In this document: positions 12,907-13,759 of the stretch, piece by piece
Position numbering within the stretch: position 1 is the stretch's first letter
Layout of the letters: every line of letters begins with the position of its first letter
Assembly: GCA_002790635.1 (NCBI GenBank)
Contig: PFVN01000017.1
Coordinates: forward strand, 1 to 13,759
Origin: Candidatus Moranbacteria bacterium CG_4_9_14_3_um_filter_42_9
GTDB lineage: Bacteria > Patescibacteriota > Minisyncoccia > Moranbacterales > UBA2206
Reading direction: 5' to 3'
Length of the DNA stretch: 13,759 nucleotides
Position numbers and translations under genes: made by a program
Notes under the pieces: model-generated
Database searches by the model: none
What the model was told of the DNA's origin: nothing
The model's input: only the letters and a program-made list of their open reading frames with translations

Positions 12907-12998
12907 AGAATATGCCAAAATAAGCGAGAGTTATTCTGCCCGCCACCACTGAGGCGCTCCTTACCGATCTCGGTCTCCGTCAGGAATATTTCTTTCAT
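12903..12998 (-). CDS. Possible 31-codon ORF linking msrAB and the flavoprotein
   Basis: ATG at 12998 lies three bases after the msrAB stop, and its TGA overlaps the flavoprotein ATG (ATGA, 12903-12906). The peptide is MKEIFLTETE then IGKERLSGGGQNNSRLFWHIL. It has no recognised motif or membrane helix, and AAGG is only one base from the ATG, too close for a good site. It may serve only as a leader that couples translation, or it may be chance. Confidence 0.3.
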   Translation of the reverse strand: MKEIFLTETEIGKERLSGGGQNNSRLFWHIL

Positions 12999-13001
12999 GC
13001 C

Positions 13002-13759
13002 TTATTTAATATCTTTAATATAAGCGCCATAGCCTGCCTTTTCCAGCTCGGCCTTGGGAACAAAGCGCAGGGCCGCCGAGTTCATGCAATACCTCAATCC
13101 GCCCCGGTCCGCGGGGCCGTCCGGAAAAACATGGCCGATATGGTTGTCCCCGTACTTGCTGCGGATTTCGACGCGGGTGGTGAAAAATCCCCGGTCTTCT
13201 TTCTCCACGACGGCGCCCCGGAAGATGGGCCGGACAAACGATGGCCATCCGGTTCCCGAATCGTATTTATCAACGGACGAAAAAAGCGGCTCGCCGGACA
13301 GGACATCCACGTATAATCCTTCGGCTTGGTTAGCGTCGTAGAGATTGTCAAAAGGTTTTTCCGTGCCCTCTTCCTGGGTAACTTTGTATTGGAGCGGGAT
13401 AAGCATTTTTTGGAGTTCTTCCCGGCTAGGCTTAACATAATTTTTCCACGAGCCGTCTTGCGCGGCGAGGACCGCCGCTGCCTGTTCCCGCCTTAACGCT
13501 TCGGTATCTTCCGGGAACACATTGCCTCCCCAATATTTTTGGATGAAGGCGTCGCGTCCGGAACCGCGGCGGTAATATTTATAGCGGATCGGATTCTTGC
13601 GGGCATAATCCTGATGATACGCTTCCGCCGGCCAAAATTTTTCCCGGGGCAAAACATGGAGCGCGAGCGGCCGGGCAAAAATTTTCCGCTCATCGATCTT
13701 TTTTATCACCGAAAGCGCTTCTGCCTTCTCTTTTTCATCGGCATAATAAACCGCCGGCG
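13002..13759 (-). CDS. msrAB: Peptide methionine sulfoxide reductase MsrA-MsrB fusion (5' end outside window)
   Basis: The frame is open through the window edge, so the GTG at 13709 is an internal codon, not the start. The visible N-terminal part is the C-terminal end of MsrA ([15 protein letters not shown], then [11 protein letters not shown]). The MsrA catalytic Cys (GCFWG) must lie beyond the window. After a linker ([13 protein letters not shown]) comes a complete MsrB domain: [37 protein letters not shown], the GHVFPDGP loop, and [11 protein letters not shown] with the catalytic Cys. The zinc-binding CxxC pairs of many MsrBs are absent, so this is the zinc-free type. Such fusions reduce both S and R epimers of methionine sulfoxide using thioredoxin-like donors. 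The neighbouring flavoprotein could feed such a donor; this is inference from position. Confidence 0.95.
   Translation of the reverse strand, partial: PAVYYADEKEKAEALSVIKKIDERKIFARPLALHVLPREKFWPAEAYHQDYARKNPIRYKYYRRGSGRDAFIQKYWGGNVFPEDTEALRREQAAAVLAAQDGSWKNYVKPSREELQKMLIPLQYKVTQEEGTEKPFDNLYDANQAEGLYVDVLSGEPLFSSVDKYDSGTGWPSFVRPIFRGAVVEKEDRGFFTTRVEIRSKYGDNHIGHVFPDGPADRGGLRYCMNSAALRFVPKAELEKAGYGAYIKDIK

Noticed and set aside
12907..12918. TTG at 12918 as the flavoprotein start
   Set aside because: No ribosome site supports it, and the ATG at 12906 has an ATGA overlap and the usual distance to GAGSGG.
1..13759. CRISPR arrays, tRNA or rRNA genes, insertion sequences
   Set aside because: No regularly spaced repeats, no cloverleaf or rRNA-like stretches, and no transposase frames were seen by eye on either strand.

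Overview
This 13.8 kb window is gene-dense and bacterial. Every protein gene reads on the minus strand except one small gene at 532-873. It looks like an uncultured, small-genome lineage of the Candidate Phyla Radiation (Patescibacteria, Parcubacteria-like). The reasons are compact operons with overlapping starts and stops, weak or absent Shine-Dalgarno sites at many starts, a split MacA/MacB exporter with DUF5666 proteins, and several conserved-looking proteins with no recognisable family. TGA is an ordinary stop (for example at 8051, 10338 and 11491), so this is not a UGA-recoded lineage such as Gracilibacteria or SR1. The assignment is inference from gene content, without any rRNA or marker gene.

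Region 1 (1-913): the 5' part of an unknown membrane-anchored protein (minus) diverges from a small single-pass coiled-coil protein (plus, 532-873). Each has a promoter candidate. A two-way hairpin terminator at 889-913 separates the plus gene from the exporter operon.

Region 2 (935-5557, minus): a putative exporter operon. In order of transcription it has a two-helix membrane protein resembling an anti-sigma partner, a membrane-anchored DUF5666 protein, a MacA-type adaptor, a MacB-type ATPase, a MacB/FtsX permease, and a second DUF5666 gene that is broken. The broken copy reads as one coherent protein only after a one-base correction in a run of seven T and read-through of two TAA codons. 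Two DUF5666 genes therefore bracket the transporter, and the downstream one appears to be decaying.

Region 3 (5601-6610, minus): a VOC/glyoxalase-fold protein and an AHSA1/SRPBCC protein in tandem, with a hairpin after them.

Region 4 (6692-8054, minus): a DnaQ-type exonuclease with an ExoX-like tail, then a GIY-YIG nuclease-domain protein with TAA abutting ATG. After these comes a 270-base stretch holding a large inverted repeat, a probably frameshifted tiny membrane protein and a strong terminator.

Region 5 (8051-10649, minus): an 86-residue coiled-coil protein coupled by an ATGA overlap to a 515-residue protein of unknown function, then an LpxH/YfcE-like metallophosphoesterase preceded by a 16-bp perfect palindrome. 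An extended -10 promoter lies ahead of the coiled-coil gene.

Region 6 (10652-11408, minus): a stand-alone 212-residue unknown gene with the best promoter, Shine-Dalgarno and terminator set in the window.

Region 7 (11444-13759, minus): a redox operon. It has an MsrA-MsrB fusion (5' end outside the window), a possible 31-codon ORF, and a MerA/dihydrolipoamide-dehydrogenase-like flavoprotein that keeps the redox cysteine pair but lacks the usual C-terminal His-Glu dyad. Repair of oxidised methionine and supply of reducing power may be linked here, but that is inference. No CRISPR array, tRNA, rRNA or insertion sequence was seen.
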